From positions 392,798 through 456,797 of the forward strand of contig CACVBU010000259.1 in NCBI GenBank assembly GCA_902728285.1: a stretch of DNA of 64,000 nucleotides. The letters run 5' to 3'. Positions within the stretch are counted from its first letter, which is position 1; every line of letters begins with the position of its first letter. A program made the position numbers and the translations under genes. Positions 1 to 12,400 of this stretch are shown piece by piece. Source of the DNA: Clytia hemisphaerica (lineage: Eukaryota > Cnidaria > Hydrozoa > Leptothecata > Clytiidae). Under the pieces are notes generated by a model. The model did not search any database and was not told the origin of the DNA. It saw only the letters and a program-made list of their open reading frames with translations.

Positions 1-484
1 CGAGGTGGTGGTGTTAAAACCAGGGTATGCCATCCTTTTTTTGAGCTTTAGATCATCAGGCTATTTTGAATTACCTTAAGGGAAGAAATTTTGGTGGAAC
101 AAATTTTCGCGGAATTTAATTTCGCGGTTTTTTGACAAATCCGCGAAATTATATTCTGCGAAAAAAAATATTCTCATGATTTAAGAAATCATCTAAAAAA
201 TTGGTGTTTTTGGGGCAAAATAAGCCATATTTTAAACAAAAATTCCTCTCAGCCGCGAAATTGAATTCCGTGAAACTTACTCGAAGATTAATGTACTGTT
301 TCAATTTCTTTTTCGAATTTTTTTACCATTGTTTCTCTCTATGCTTATTCTGTAAAACCCACAATTCGAGTTGTCACCTTTCCTTCTCACTAGAGATATA
401 TACCAAGCCTGAGTGGAAAAGGAGCTACTAAGCTCAGCCACTTTATGACACCTTTGTTATTGTCTTATTTTTCTGTTATTATAG
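1..484. repeat. Intron with CGCGAAATT-type MITE remnant
   Basis: No exon seen here. From about 72 to 285 lies a remnant with the end TACCTTAAGG and repeated cgcgaaatt/aatttcgcg words. It matches in style the complete elements at 6094-6433 and 35398-35635, so it is probably a degraded member of the same non-autonomous DNA transposon group. Open frames in the stretch look like chance. Confidence 0.4.
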
Positions 485-3400
485 AAAACGAAAGATCGAA
501 AATTGAAATCAAATTTGAAACAAAAAGAAGCGAATTACAAACAAGCTGTAAAGCAAGCAGCAAAATCAGAATATTTGCTCACTGAGGAAACTGGGTATGT
601 ATGCATCACGTGTTTTTAAAATGCTGTCTTTTATATAGACCATCTCATGGTTGAATGGAATGATGCTGATGGGTAATCAGGACTGATTGTGCTCCCATGA
701 CGACTTCCCGTTAGTTAGATGAACAAAAAAACATCCAAAATTTTAGTCGTTATCACAGAGCATTGGTCCTGATTACCCATTATTATTTTTCGACCATGAA
801 ATGGTCTATTTAAGGCGATTCCTTCCAATGTGTTAAAGTTTTCGTACATAAAACATATCCCTAATGTTTTTAAAATTTCCCGCATCGCAACAAAACAACA
901 AGCACTTTATTCTAATTTTTCTGTTTCTTGAAGTTCAGAGTATTGACTATCTTTCCATCAATCAGTGTCATTTCTTGATCCTCAACTGAGAAAAAAGTTA
1001 CACTTCATTTTTCCTTGCTCTCTTTCAGGTTTCTTGAAGTTGAGGCTGTCGAAAAGACGTATAACATCAGTCAAAAAGCAATCGAAAAATCAGTCGACGT
1101 TTCAAGTGCACAAAAAGTAAGAATTAAATTGTTCTGAGCTCTCCATATTCCACTTATTTCAATTATTGATGTAACCAATTCAATAAATTCCTTTATTAAA
1201 GTTTACTTAAGTCAGGTGTCAGTGTCTATAACGGCAAGCCCAAGTCTGTCCATGTGTTAAATTTTGAAATATTTCTTTCTTCATTGTTTCAGTATTTCAA
1301 TTTACACTTGCAAGAATACGGTCCATACAAAATCAACTACACTAGGAATGGAAAGTGAGTAATACTCCCTAATCCCAAAAGCCTCTTCACCCTCCTTCCT
1401 TTTCTTTATATCGCCCATTCAGATTTCTTCAATATTTTTTGAGAAAAGTCCATTCAACTTGGACAGTACTACTTTTTCTTGGTTGCTTTATAATTAATTC
1501 CAAATAAAAACTTGCAATGAGTTTTTAAATGCTTGTCCGCGTTAATGATCTCAATAAAAGAAAGCGCAGGAATCTAAAATTGCTCGAAATGTAGAATGAG
1601 ACAGTGGTATCAGATTGCACGAAAAGGGATTGTGGATTTGTGTGACGTTTGTCGGTATTGCTCTCTTTCTCGTAGATTTTTGTTGCTATGTGGACAAAAG
1701 AGTCACTTAGCAACGGTCAATTGGAATACAAAAGATTTGGGATGTGAAATCCAATCTCAAGAAAGCAACAGGGACGCATGGTAAGATACTCGTTTTGCTC
1801 CATTCAACATGTTTACCTGTGTCGCATTTCCCGAATAGTAGGAGTCCGAAATTTTCTCAAAGCATAATAATCGGGGCCTAATTGCGGGGGGGGGGTGATT
1901 TGAATCTCTAAAAACTCAAAATAAGGTAAATTTAATGCTAAAACCAGGCTATTGAAAGCAATTTAGCTTGTGGTAGCTGAAAATATATACCGGGTGCCTT
2001 TGGCGAGCGCGGTATAACTTTTTAAGTTTGGTCAAGTAGTTGTCAAGTTATAAGCTTTTGAAGTCAAAATTCACTTTTCGAAAAGTGTAAAAAACACGTA
2101 AAAAAAGGTCAGTATTTGACTTATTTAACGACTTTTACAGTTTTCGTTTACAACATGGTCAGTTTTTAGTAAATAGTCAGTTTTTAGAAATATTTGAAAA
2201 AATTCTTATCGAAAACGCTTAAAAATGCTTAATTTAATCTATATATTATTAGTATAACGCGTATGTCATTTTGTTTTCTGTTTTCTGTCTGCGTAGTCTA
2301 GCAAGCTAGACGACTAATTTATACATAGTAGAAATAAAGCAAAAAGTAATGAATGGAACAATTTTAGTCGTCTAGAAACCTTTGTGCACTAACTCCGAAA
2401 ATAAGAAAAGTGTCAATATTGCAATTATAATTTTTTTCTGCTCAAAGTAATTCTTGAGAAAAAAAATATGTGTGGATTTGTGTATTGAAAGTTTTTCATT
2501 TGAGTTGATTTCGTTTTGAGAGTTTGTTGTTGCTTGAAAAATTGTTTTCTCGCTACGCAAGTTTCTGCGTAGCTAGCCCCTGTATCTATAAGGCTGGAAC
2601 ACCGGATTCTTCCAGTCGTTTATACAAACTAAATCCCGTATTATTATTAGTATTGGTATTATTAGTATTACACGCATTATAAACGAATCCAGTCTACTGT
2701 CTGTGTGTCACTTTCGATTTCGCAAGCAATGTTTTGTTCTCGGTAAGTTTGTTTTGATTGACGGATCGGATAGAGCCTGGTTTGGACTTTATTCAGCCTT
2801 TGTTTTGAAATTTAAGGCCCGTCTACATTTAGTAATTTTAATTTCTGCGTAGGCATGCCCGTTTTTTGTTTTTCTCTTTTCTTTTGTTTAAATTCTTTTC
2901 GAATGTAATTGACGGTCGTATTTATTAATGACATTCGAATTCTTTTCAAAACAAATTCCTTTTATAGAAAAGAATAATTCAAATGTAAATCAAAACATAA
3001 CAGTCAAAAAGTTTGTCAAACCAAACAACGACAGCATTCAAAAGGCGATAAAAAGCAAAAAGAGAAAATTAGTCAACCTCTTTCTTCATATAAAAACATT
3101 CAAGTCGTCGTTACTGTCAAAAAGTGTGTACGTCATTTTACATGTTTAAATTTGAAAAGTGGCTGCGCGTTTAGACCAACTGGCATTTGTAGTTTGGCAT
3201 TTGCTCATGAGGGATTCGATTTTAATAGCTTTTCCATTGTATTTTCTGTCATGGCATTTAAGGAATTTTTAGAGTCATTACTGAAAAGGTGATTCCCTCA
3301 AGTTCAACTTTGACAGATCAAACAATGAAAAGCATGGAATCTTTCAAAAACTGCAGTCATTAAGACTGAAACTTTTTGCCGTAGGGCTAGGCTATGGCAA

Positions 3401-6400
3401 ATGTTGCAAATTTTACAATCTATAGAAAGAACTGAATAAAAAACGTGCAAATACTTTAAAAAATCAAAAATGTCATTTTTTCTCTTTGTTTTGGTTTCTT
3501 TGTTTGATTTGAAATGCCAGAAAAGGGGATTCCTTTGCTCAAAATGGCATTTCAAATGCCAACGAAATGCCAAAACGCTGGCATCATTAGGCATTTGACA
3601 AACCGAACAAATTACAAAATGCCAGGCTGGTCTAAACGCAGCCAGTTATGACAAGGGTTTAAAAAAGCAACTTAGAATTGTCTTATTTTTTCAATCTGAT
3701 AAAAACAAAGAGTTGCACTATTCTTTGTGACTTTCCCACTTTTTCCTGAAGAATTGTCATTTCAACTGGACGGCATATTCAGAGTTGTTTCAGACGACAC
3801 TGGTACAGTAAACGATTCTCTTCCTGATAACTTTTGACTTAAACAAAAAATTCGTCTACATCCAAAAGACTTTTATTGCGTTCAGCTACAGCTTAACCGG
3901 CATGCGACGCCGGGTACCGGCTAGTCTATATATTAATAGTGGTAGTCTGTATGTGTGTTTGTCTGTGTTTTCTACTTTCGTTTTCTAATGCAATGTTTTT
4001 GTTCTTCCAAAAGATGACTTCCAGTTCTTGCTCCACAAATGTGTTGAACAATATTCGCGCCGTTTTATAAAGACTTTGAGTTGTTCGATAAGTTTGTTTT
4101 GATTGATAGATTATAATATCTGCCCAGACGTGCCCGAGCCCGCCTCTTATGTTTTTGCTCCGGCCTAGGAGCCTTTAATTCTCTCTTCCGACAATCGTCA
4201 AGACATTTTTTGTCTGTTTATCTAATCCGATGATCTATTCCGATTTAACAAAAACGGATCACTGATTCCGATAATACTGTGATTTGATTGGCCGAAAAGT
4301 ATTTAGAAAAAGATGGCTATCCTGGGCTATCGAAAGGTCGTGGACTGGTGAGCTGTCAGGCTGTGAACAGGTGAATACTGGAACTGGCAAATCTCAGTGA
4401 AAAATTGATCATTTTCATCCTTATTCATGATGTTTTGGACATGATTTATGAGAAGTTTGATGTACGTTGTACTGCTACTGTATACTGAATTCAAATACGT
4501 GTGTTTCTCATGATTTTATGCTGTAAAAATGATCTATTTTGGACTTTTGATCATTTTTCATGATGATATAATTGGTGGTTGTCCCTTTTGGATTTTCAAA
4601 CTTGACAATGAAACTTTCAAACACACAGCCATTGATACACAGTATTTTTTGTGGTGTTATGTATGGCTGAAAATGATCCTGTTTTGGACTTTGTTATTGT
4701 CGTATTCATCATCGGCTGGCGACCGTTCCTTTTGATTTTTCAAACCCGACACAGATTTTTTACAAACATATCACTATGAGAATTCAGTAAAGGATACTAA
4801 AACACAACTCCTGTGTAAATTTGAACAAGATTGGAGAAATTTTCACAGTATTATGGCTGAAAATGATCGTTTTGAACTTTGTCGTAATTTCGTCGCGGCT
4901 GGCGACCGTTCCTTTTGATTTTTCAAACCTGACACAGATTTTTTACAAACATATCACTATGAGAATTCAATAAAGGATACTGAAACACAGTTCCTATGTA
5001 AATTTTAACAAGATTGGAGAAACTTTCACAGTCAGACAGTGTTATGGCGGAAAATTATCATTTTTGGACTTTGTTGTAATTTCATCGCGGCTGGCGACCG
5101 TTCCTTTTGATTTTTCAAACCCGACACAGATTTTTTACAAACATATCACTATGAGAATTCAGTAAAGGATACTAAAACACAATTCCTGTGTAAATTTGAA
5201 CAAGATTGGAGAAATTTTCACAGTATTATGGCTGAAAATGATCGTTTTTGGACTTTGTCGTAATTTTGTCGCGGCTGGCGACCGTTCCTTTTGATTTTTC
5301 AAACCCGACACAGATTTTTTACAAACATATCACTATGAGAATCCAGTAAAAGATACTAAAACACAATTCCTGCGTAAATTTGAACAAGATCGGAGAAATT
5401 TTCACAGTGTTATAACTGAAATATAACTGATATTTTTTGGACTTTGTCGTAATTTCATTGGCTGGGGCGACCGTTCCTTTTGAACATTTTTCAAACGCGA
5501 AACAGGTTTTTTCCAAATATAATAAGCAGATATTCAATGGGTAAAAGTTGGTTATTGAGATTTATTAACCCGAGGTGATGTAATATTCAACGAGGCGAAG
5601 CCGAGTTGAATATACATCACCGAGGGTTAATAAATCCAATAACCAACGAAAACCTATTGAATATATGTTTTATTATATACCTAGAGGCAAAAACCAAAAG
5701 AAATTAATTGTGTCAATTGCCGAACGTTTCACATAAAACACTCCCATAATCGAACGTTCGAATGTTTTTCTTTTTTAATGATTTTCTTAATTACTTTGAG
5801 TCATAAAATTTGTTCATGAAATTGACAATTGATTTATTTTAATGAATTTCTTTGATATAACAACAAGAGCGACAAAAAAATCTAACTTTGAAAGCAAAAT
5901 TTGAAAAAAAAATTATACCGTGGTATAATAGCCATGGTATATCAGGAATTATTCAATGGCTGTTTTTGCCTACAGGTATATAATAACACTATTTATTACA
6001 TACACACTATTGAACCATTTTATTTGGTTTATCCTACTCTTCTCCAAGTATTATCCCAGCAGAAAAAATAATGCTTAGCTAAAAACCCGTGGCTTAATGG
6101 GATAAACTTTTGCGGGGATTAAATTTTGCTGATTTCGCGGATTTGGGTGTCATCCGCGAAATTAAGTCTCAATGGAAATTTGGAAAGGCCTCATCCGCGA
6201 AATATTTCTAAACAAAACTCAAAATTTGTCAAACAAATACCTTTTGAATGTTTACTGGCATCAAAGAAGTGCTAATAATGTGTATTTCAACACCCAAAAT
6301 GCACGATTTGACAGTTAAGTCACAAAATCGTGAAAATATTGCCACCCGCGAAATTAAGTCCCTGCTAAATTTTTAAATTTCGCGGGTAGGCCCAATCGTG

Positions 6401-9400
6401 AAATTAAATCCTCGCGAAAGTTTATCCCATTAACGAAATTTTATCCGGACAATCAAATCAACGGCGCATCATTGCTTCGCTATTGGCAAGTTTAGAAAGA
6501 AATAAATTTATAAGAACTTGGAAATATTGACTTCTAAATGTTTATCTCCTTTAGCTCCAATTTTGAACTTTTTAGTTGAGGATGAGTGGGCTGGGGATGG
6601 GCTTGGTTATTTAAGCAAGAAAGTGCATGTGTAATCACTTAGAATAGCTAAACTTCCAGCTGGTTTATTTATTCGTTAAGATTATTTCTCATACTGACTC
6701 TGCAATAGATTTATTGCTTTGCTTTCTGATCTGTTCTGATTAGTAGTTTGTGAGCAACGTTTGAACACAACTAACTCAACAAGCTCATCTTTCACATCTT
6801 TTAATCTCTAAAGCCGGAGCTTCCAGCGCAGCTGGTTTATTTCTTTTATTCTCTCTATTCTTTTGTTTTATGTTTTCGAATGTAATTAACGACCTTATTT
6901 GATTTGAGACATTCGAATTCGTTTCAAAACAAAACAAAAGAAAATCTTTCAAACAAAATCTGTTTTAGAAAAGAACAAATTTAAAACATTTAAAACATAA
7001 GAATCACAAGACAAGTTTGTTGGAACAACTAAACAGCAACATTAACAATACATTCGAAAGGCGGTAAAAACAAGAGATCTTTCTTCGTAAAAAGGGACTT
7101 ATAAACATCTATGTCGATAATTATATTGCTGTAAATCTAAGTCATTCATTGTTGAATTCGAAAAGTTATGACGAAGGTGCCTAGCTGCCTGACTTTTGGC
7201 CCTTGGACCCTTAGCGAGACTAGAGAGAAGAAGAAACAAGCGAAATTTTGTGAAGTTTACTTCCCTTATTGGGACTAATTTGATTAAATTTCTATCTTTC
7301 TGGGGGTAAAAAGTTGAATTTTTTTCCCTTTTTTTACCGACTCTTAGTGGGACTGAAGTTTGATTTTCTGATTTTTCCAACCCTTTCAGGGACTGCCATT
7401 TTTAAAAATGCATCCTTAAGAACGGCTCATGCCCGTATCCTTCTCTTGCCTAAGTACCCACGGGCTGCTTTTTTTCGACGAATCTCGTGTCATGTCTATA
7501 ATTTCACTCCTCTTATCTTGACATCAAAGTTTTCCTAATCATCAACAAGTACGGCAAATATAAAGCGAGCGAAGCGAGAAAAAAATCTAATTGCAAAGCC
7601 TTTTCGGACGTCACAGGTCGCCGGTATGGTATAGTTTGAATAACGCCCTTTCTGATCATTTTGCAACAATTTAAAAATCTTTTTCAAAATATGGTTAAAA
7701 GATACGTGACCTGGGAGGGACAGAGTCAAACTTTGAAGATAATTTTTCCCTTTAATTTTGACTTCATCGTATTTTAAGCCAGCTTCCCAACATACAAAGG
7801 ACTTTAAAATGCGTTCAGCAACAGCTAAACCGGCGTGCGACGCCGGGTACCGGCTAGTACCCTTTTATTACGTGTTTTTCACACTTTTCGAAAAGTGAAT
7901 TTTAACTTCAAAAGCTTATAACTTGACAACTACTTGACCAAACTTAAAAAGTTATACCGCAAAATTTAAGTTCGACTATCCTCTTTCTAATAAAAATGGT
8001 TTTGAGTTCAAAAAAGACTTTGCTTGGCCTCATTGGCTCGCCAAACGTCCAAAGATTTTTCTGAGGCACCCGGTATTTTTTTAAATGAACGAGGGGATCC
8101 AAAAACTTTTCAAAAATTAGTAACCGTGGGATACTTTTATTCGGGCCGTTAGAGTACTGAGCTTGTGTCAATTATTTCTAACTTTCTGTCTTTTGGGCTT
8201 TTCCGTTGTATTTCAATAATAATATAGATGGTTCTCTCAAAAAGAATACTCGATCAAGATCAAAGCTTCAAAATATGTTGACTTTGAATTCTTTACATTC
8301 ACGACGTAATCTTTTATACGGAAACACATGAAAAACACCAGGCTTTTGCAACCAGTTTCATTGTTTAAATTCAAAACTGGTGGCAAACACCCTGTTGTTT
8401 TTTGGATGTTTCCGTATTAAAGATTACGTCATGAATATCAAGATCATCTTTATCGAATCATCAGCTATCTTTTCCGTATATGAAAGAATACATCGCGTCT
8501 ACAGTGTGTACTTCCCTCGATATATAATCCTGGGACCCAGCCCCACCAGAAAATTTGGCAAAAAATCTCCCCGTTGGGAGATACACAGAAATTTCAGCCC
8601 CACTGGAAAATCGACTTTGATTTTATCCCCATTCAAAATTCAATGCTTAAAGATTGCACTCCAAAACCATCCCCACTGGACTTTTTAACCTTGGAACAAT
8701 CTGGACTTTTTAACCTTGGAACAATAGAAAAAAGTTGTATACATGGAAATGATGTAAATTATATTTCCTTTCCTCTTCTAGTTGGCTCCACCAGGATCGT
8801 TTTTTTGCAGTGGCACACAAGAAATACGTGCATATATACGACCACACAGGGAGTGAGATTCACGTTATGAAAGAACATCGGAATGTCAACAGAGTGCATT
8901 ATCTACCTTATCATTTCCTCCTCACCAGTGTCGTACGTTGTTTATTCTTCCTCGTGTGTTTTCCTTGGTTTCTGTTTTCGTGATTTATTGAACCTTATAT
9001 AGTAAATGGTGGTCCAACCCTTAGGATCCGTAGCATCTTTCGTGGGACGCAACTGTTTGTGATTGGTTAGACTGCACGCATCCCCTCTAATATATTTTGA
9101 TATAGGGAATGCTCATGCATCGTTTATAAAATTCCCATCCGAGAGTTACGGCCCAGAATTTGATGCTCTATCCAATGGTATCAATCATTTGTATTAACTT
9201 CATTTTTAAAAAATTGTAAATTTTTTACCTATTTTAAGGGTTACGAGTTTTGCCTGTAACGTCAGTCTTTTTAACCATAAAAAGTTTTGCCAGGCCTAAT
9301 TCGCGGGTTTTCAAAATCCTATCTGCTTTCGAACCAATAGCTGGTGGTTGTGTCTCAGGAAAGATGCTATGTATAGTATTGGTTCGCTTCCTACTATTAA

Positions 9401-12400
9401 GAGAGGTTCTCTGGATAGTATTCCAGCGTCCCCTCAAAGCATTTCTATGTAACATTTGAAGCACTTCAGCTCTGAAGTTGAAAAAAAGAAAGATCAATAA
9501 TTCAATAGTTTCTTTTAAGTGAAATCGTCTCTAAAGGGCGTACACCGAATAGCTGGATTAGTATGAGTTTTGCTAAGATCTTTAAGGATTTTGTATCGGC
9601 TGACAAAATTGGCGTGTTTACGGTGGAACCCTTAACCAAAACTCACCAAGTAGTAAATATAATGTGGGTGACTCTTCAACCCTGTTGTTTTCAACCCTAC
9701 ACCTTTACGGTACCCTTAGGGCCAAAACGGACATCTCATGTACCAAGACACTTCAACGGGGAAAGCTGTCGGCAAGTTACGTATACCGCATGGACGCTGT
9801 GATTGTCTTACGTCCAATCCTTACAACGCTGTCGTCCAACTAGGCCACGCCAATGGTAAGAAATTACTTCCAAAGGTAATTTTAAAGATTTTGAAAAAAT
9901 TAACGAAACTTTAATCTTTTACGACGCTATATTCAACTAATCTGCACTAATAACTTATCTTTATACTTTTTGTTTTATAGGGACGGTTTCTATGTGGGCA
10001 CCGAAAGTAAAAGAGCCGTTGTTGAAAATGTTATGTCATCGAGGTCCTGTGTTATCCATAGCAACAGAACGACAAGGAGTGTAAGAGCGACCATTCTCAT
10101 AACAAATTTTTTTCTAACACTTAAATGGTATCCTTTACACTATTTTTAATCCATAACCTTTCCCTTACTCAAAACAAACTTTTTGATCTCTTTAAGATTG
10201 AGGTTCGATTTATTTTCTATTTCCTACAGGTACATGGCGACTACAGGGCAAGATGGTATGCTAAAAGTATGGGACATCAGAGCATACAAACCTGTTTATA
10301 AATACCGATTTCAAGGCAAAGCTTCCCATTGTTTGGCGGTCAGTCAAAAGGGTCTGCTTGCTGCCGCCTTTGGTTCAAATGTCTACGTAAGTCTTTTCAT
10401 TTTTCAAATGCGCTTTCTAGCTTATCACTAGCGGGTTTTGGCTTAGCGAGTACCTCACCGGGATTTTTTCATTCCGTTTCTTGGTGAGTTCCACATTCGA
10501 TTTTCGAATTTACGTCATTTACAACCAATCAGCCGTTGGGTCCGTAGAAGACATATTTCAATGGTGCATATCATGAGTTGCAACACTTTTTTTGTATTAC
10601 ATAGAAAGCAACACATGCATTTCTAAAACACATAATTTTTAAAATTTCAAATGTTATTTAATATCGTTTGGTTTTGCTTTTTAGGTCTTTAAAGATGCGT
10701 TCCGCACAAGACAAAACCTCCCATATATGAGGCATATTGTCAACGGTAAAGCTGATATCACCGACATCGAGTTCTGTCCTTACGAAGATGTACTGGGTGT
10801 GGGTCATTCTAATGGTTTCACAAGTTTGTTGATACCAGGAGCTGGCGAGGCCAATTTTGATGGTTTAGAAGTCAACCCGTATGAAAGTCGCAAGCAAAAG
10901 GCAGAAACAGAAGTTAAAATGCTTCTGGAGAAGGTTTGAAACTTTTTTTTTTTGGATTCTTTCGTGGTGTAGTAGGTGACTCGGTTTGTTTTCATATCGA
11001 AAAGAGAGTTAAGAGCAAGTTTTTTCAAGAAATGGGTAGTTTGAAGCAGGTCCAATAGTTTAGATTTTTCATATTTGGATATATTTCTAAGTATAGATAG
11101 ATATGAGCCCTCCGAATGAATTCGGGATTGGTCCTACCCACGAAGGAGTAGGAATCACGGCGCTGACAGACACTGCAACTTGACAGACGCGAGCTGCCAA
11201 GTCATGGCGTATACCATGACACTCGAACGACTGGGAGAGCGATGCTCACGCGAGGCCGAACCTTATGAGTGCCACGGCACGTCACAACGTCTGTCTAATC
11301 TACCCACACTCATGTATCAGAGTAATGGTACCCTATTCCCCTCACATGGCATGGGTTGACCCGGGCGAAGGTAAATTCACTTGCCAAGTGAATCGTAGAG
11401 ACATGGTGGGTATCGATCTCGGGCCTCCCAGGCGGGATTCAAGGATGATAACCACTATACCACTACGCCTTTCTAAGAATAATGAACTGAGAAAGAACCC
11501 TAAATTTTGTTGACTTAAAATCCATAATTGCGAATTTATGACAATTTGATTTTTTTGGAATTTTTAGGTGTTGTACTTAAAAACGTTAAAACCTACATTC
11601 TTTGTCAAAGATCAAGCTTTGATTTTAAGCTTTCTAGAGCGATGGTTTATAATGTCATGTGTGAGATTTTTACTACTTTTTTTGTTACTTTATGCAGATC
11701 CAACCAGAGATGATCAGCCTGGATCCGTCAGACATTCAAAAAGTAGACACGGCTAGTACAATCATGAAGCAAGAAGAAAAAGACGAAAATATGGTATGTT
11801 GTCTTTCTTTTGTGCTTGTTGTAGCGTCCGACTCGTTGTTTAGAAATTCATGATTTGAGTCCGAAATGAATTCAAGCCTAAGTCTGTCTCAATATAATTT
11901 GCAGCGGAGACAAAAAAGACTATAACTTTTGACAGAATTTGAATTAGATAGCAGTTTTTCGCTTGTTGAAAAGACAAACAGGAGTGGAATATTATCATTA
12001 AAAAAAAATTTAAAAAATATCGGAAAATGAAGAAGAAGAAAATCAGCCTCTTTAATAATCGTCCTATAATTATCAATCTAATATATCTAATATTATCGTC
12101 CTAATAATTATAATTTTTACATGAGTGATTCTTTGATCTTAGAACGTCATTAATGTGAAAAAATTGTTCAAAGAAATTTGCTCCATCGAAAGATGCAGTC
12201 CAAAATTTATCACTGATTGACTTCAAAAATTATCAAAAAATGACAAAAAAGAGCCCTTTTACAAGTTAACCAGGGCAAAGTTTTAAGCTGTATTTTTTGA
12301 CTGAATGAAAATTTCATGAATTTTTTTTCGCATTTATGACGTTGTAAGATTAAAGAATCGCTGATTTAAAAATGAAGATCATAGCATTGTTCTACGAAAA

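Larger units (their letters stand above)
3925..7857 (+). mobile_element. Helitron-type element 2 (non-autonomous), abutting element 1
   Basis: It starts TCTATATATTAATAGTGG immediately after the CTAG of element 1. It ends with hairpin CCGGCG-TGCGA-CGCCGG and GTACCGGCTAG (7847-7857), followed by T. The last ~50 bp are nearly identical to the end of element 1 (gcgttcagcwacagc...). It carries a ~185-bp satellite (4650-5500), a large palindrome (5529-5666), two MITEs (5666-5990, 6094-6433) and a CCCTTAGCGGGACT-type insertion (about 7193-7455). No transposase coding is visible. Confidence 0.72.
1987..8075. mobile_element. Inverted-repeat DNA element split by two Helitrons
   Basis: The left end starts ATACCGGGTGCCT (1987) and the right end is its reverse complement (to 8075). 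Inside, 2010-2104 and 7869-7960 are inverted copies of each other (tcaagttataagcttttgaa, cttttcgaaaagtg, aacacgta). The left arm lacks roughly 100 bp present in the right arm. The two flanks together are about 470 bp; the 5.6 kb between 2238 and 7857 is foreign (Helitrons). The pre-insertion element was therefore a small foldback or MITE. Confidence 0.65.

Noticed and set aside
3304-3594. 96-codon minus-strand frame
   Set aside because: It lies wholly inside a MITE nested in Helitron 1 and contains inverted-repeat-derived sequence ([11 protein letters not shown]...).
11405-11475. Functional tRNA gene on the minus strand
   Set aside because: A- and B-box-like words exist but no clean cloverleaf; it continues into a SINE body.
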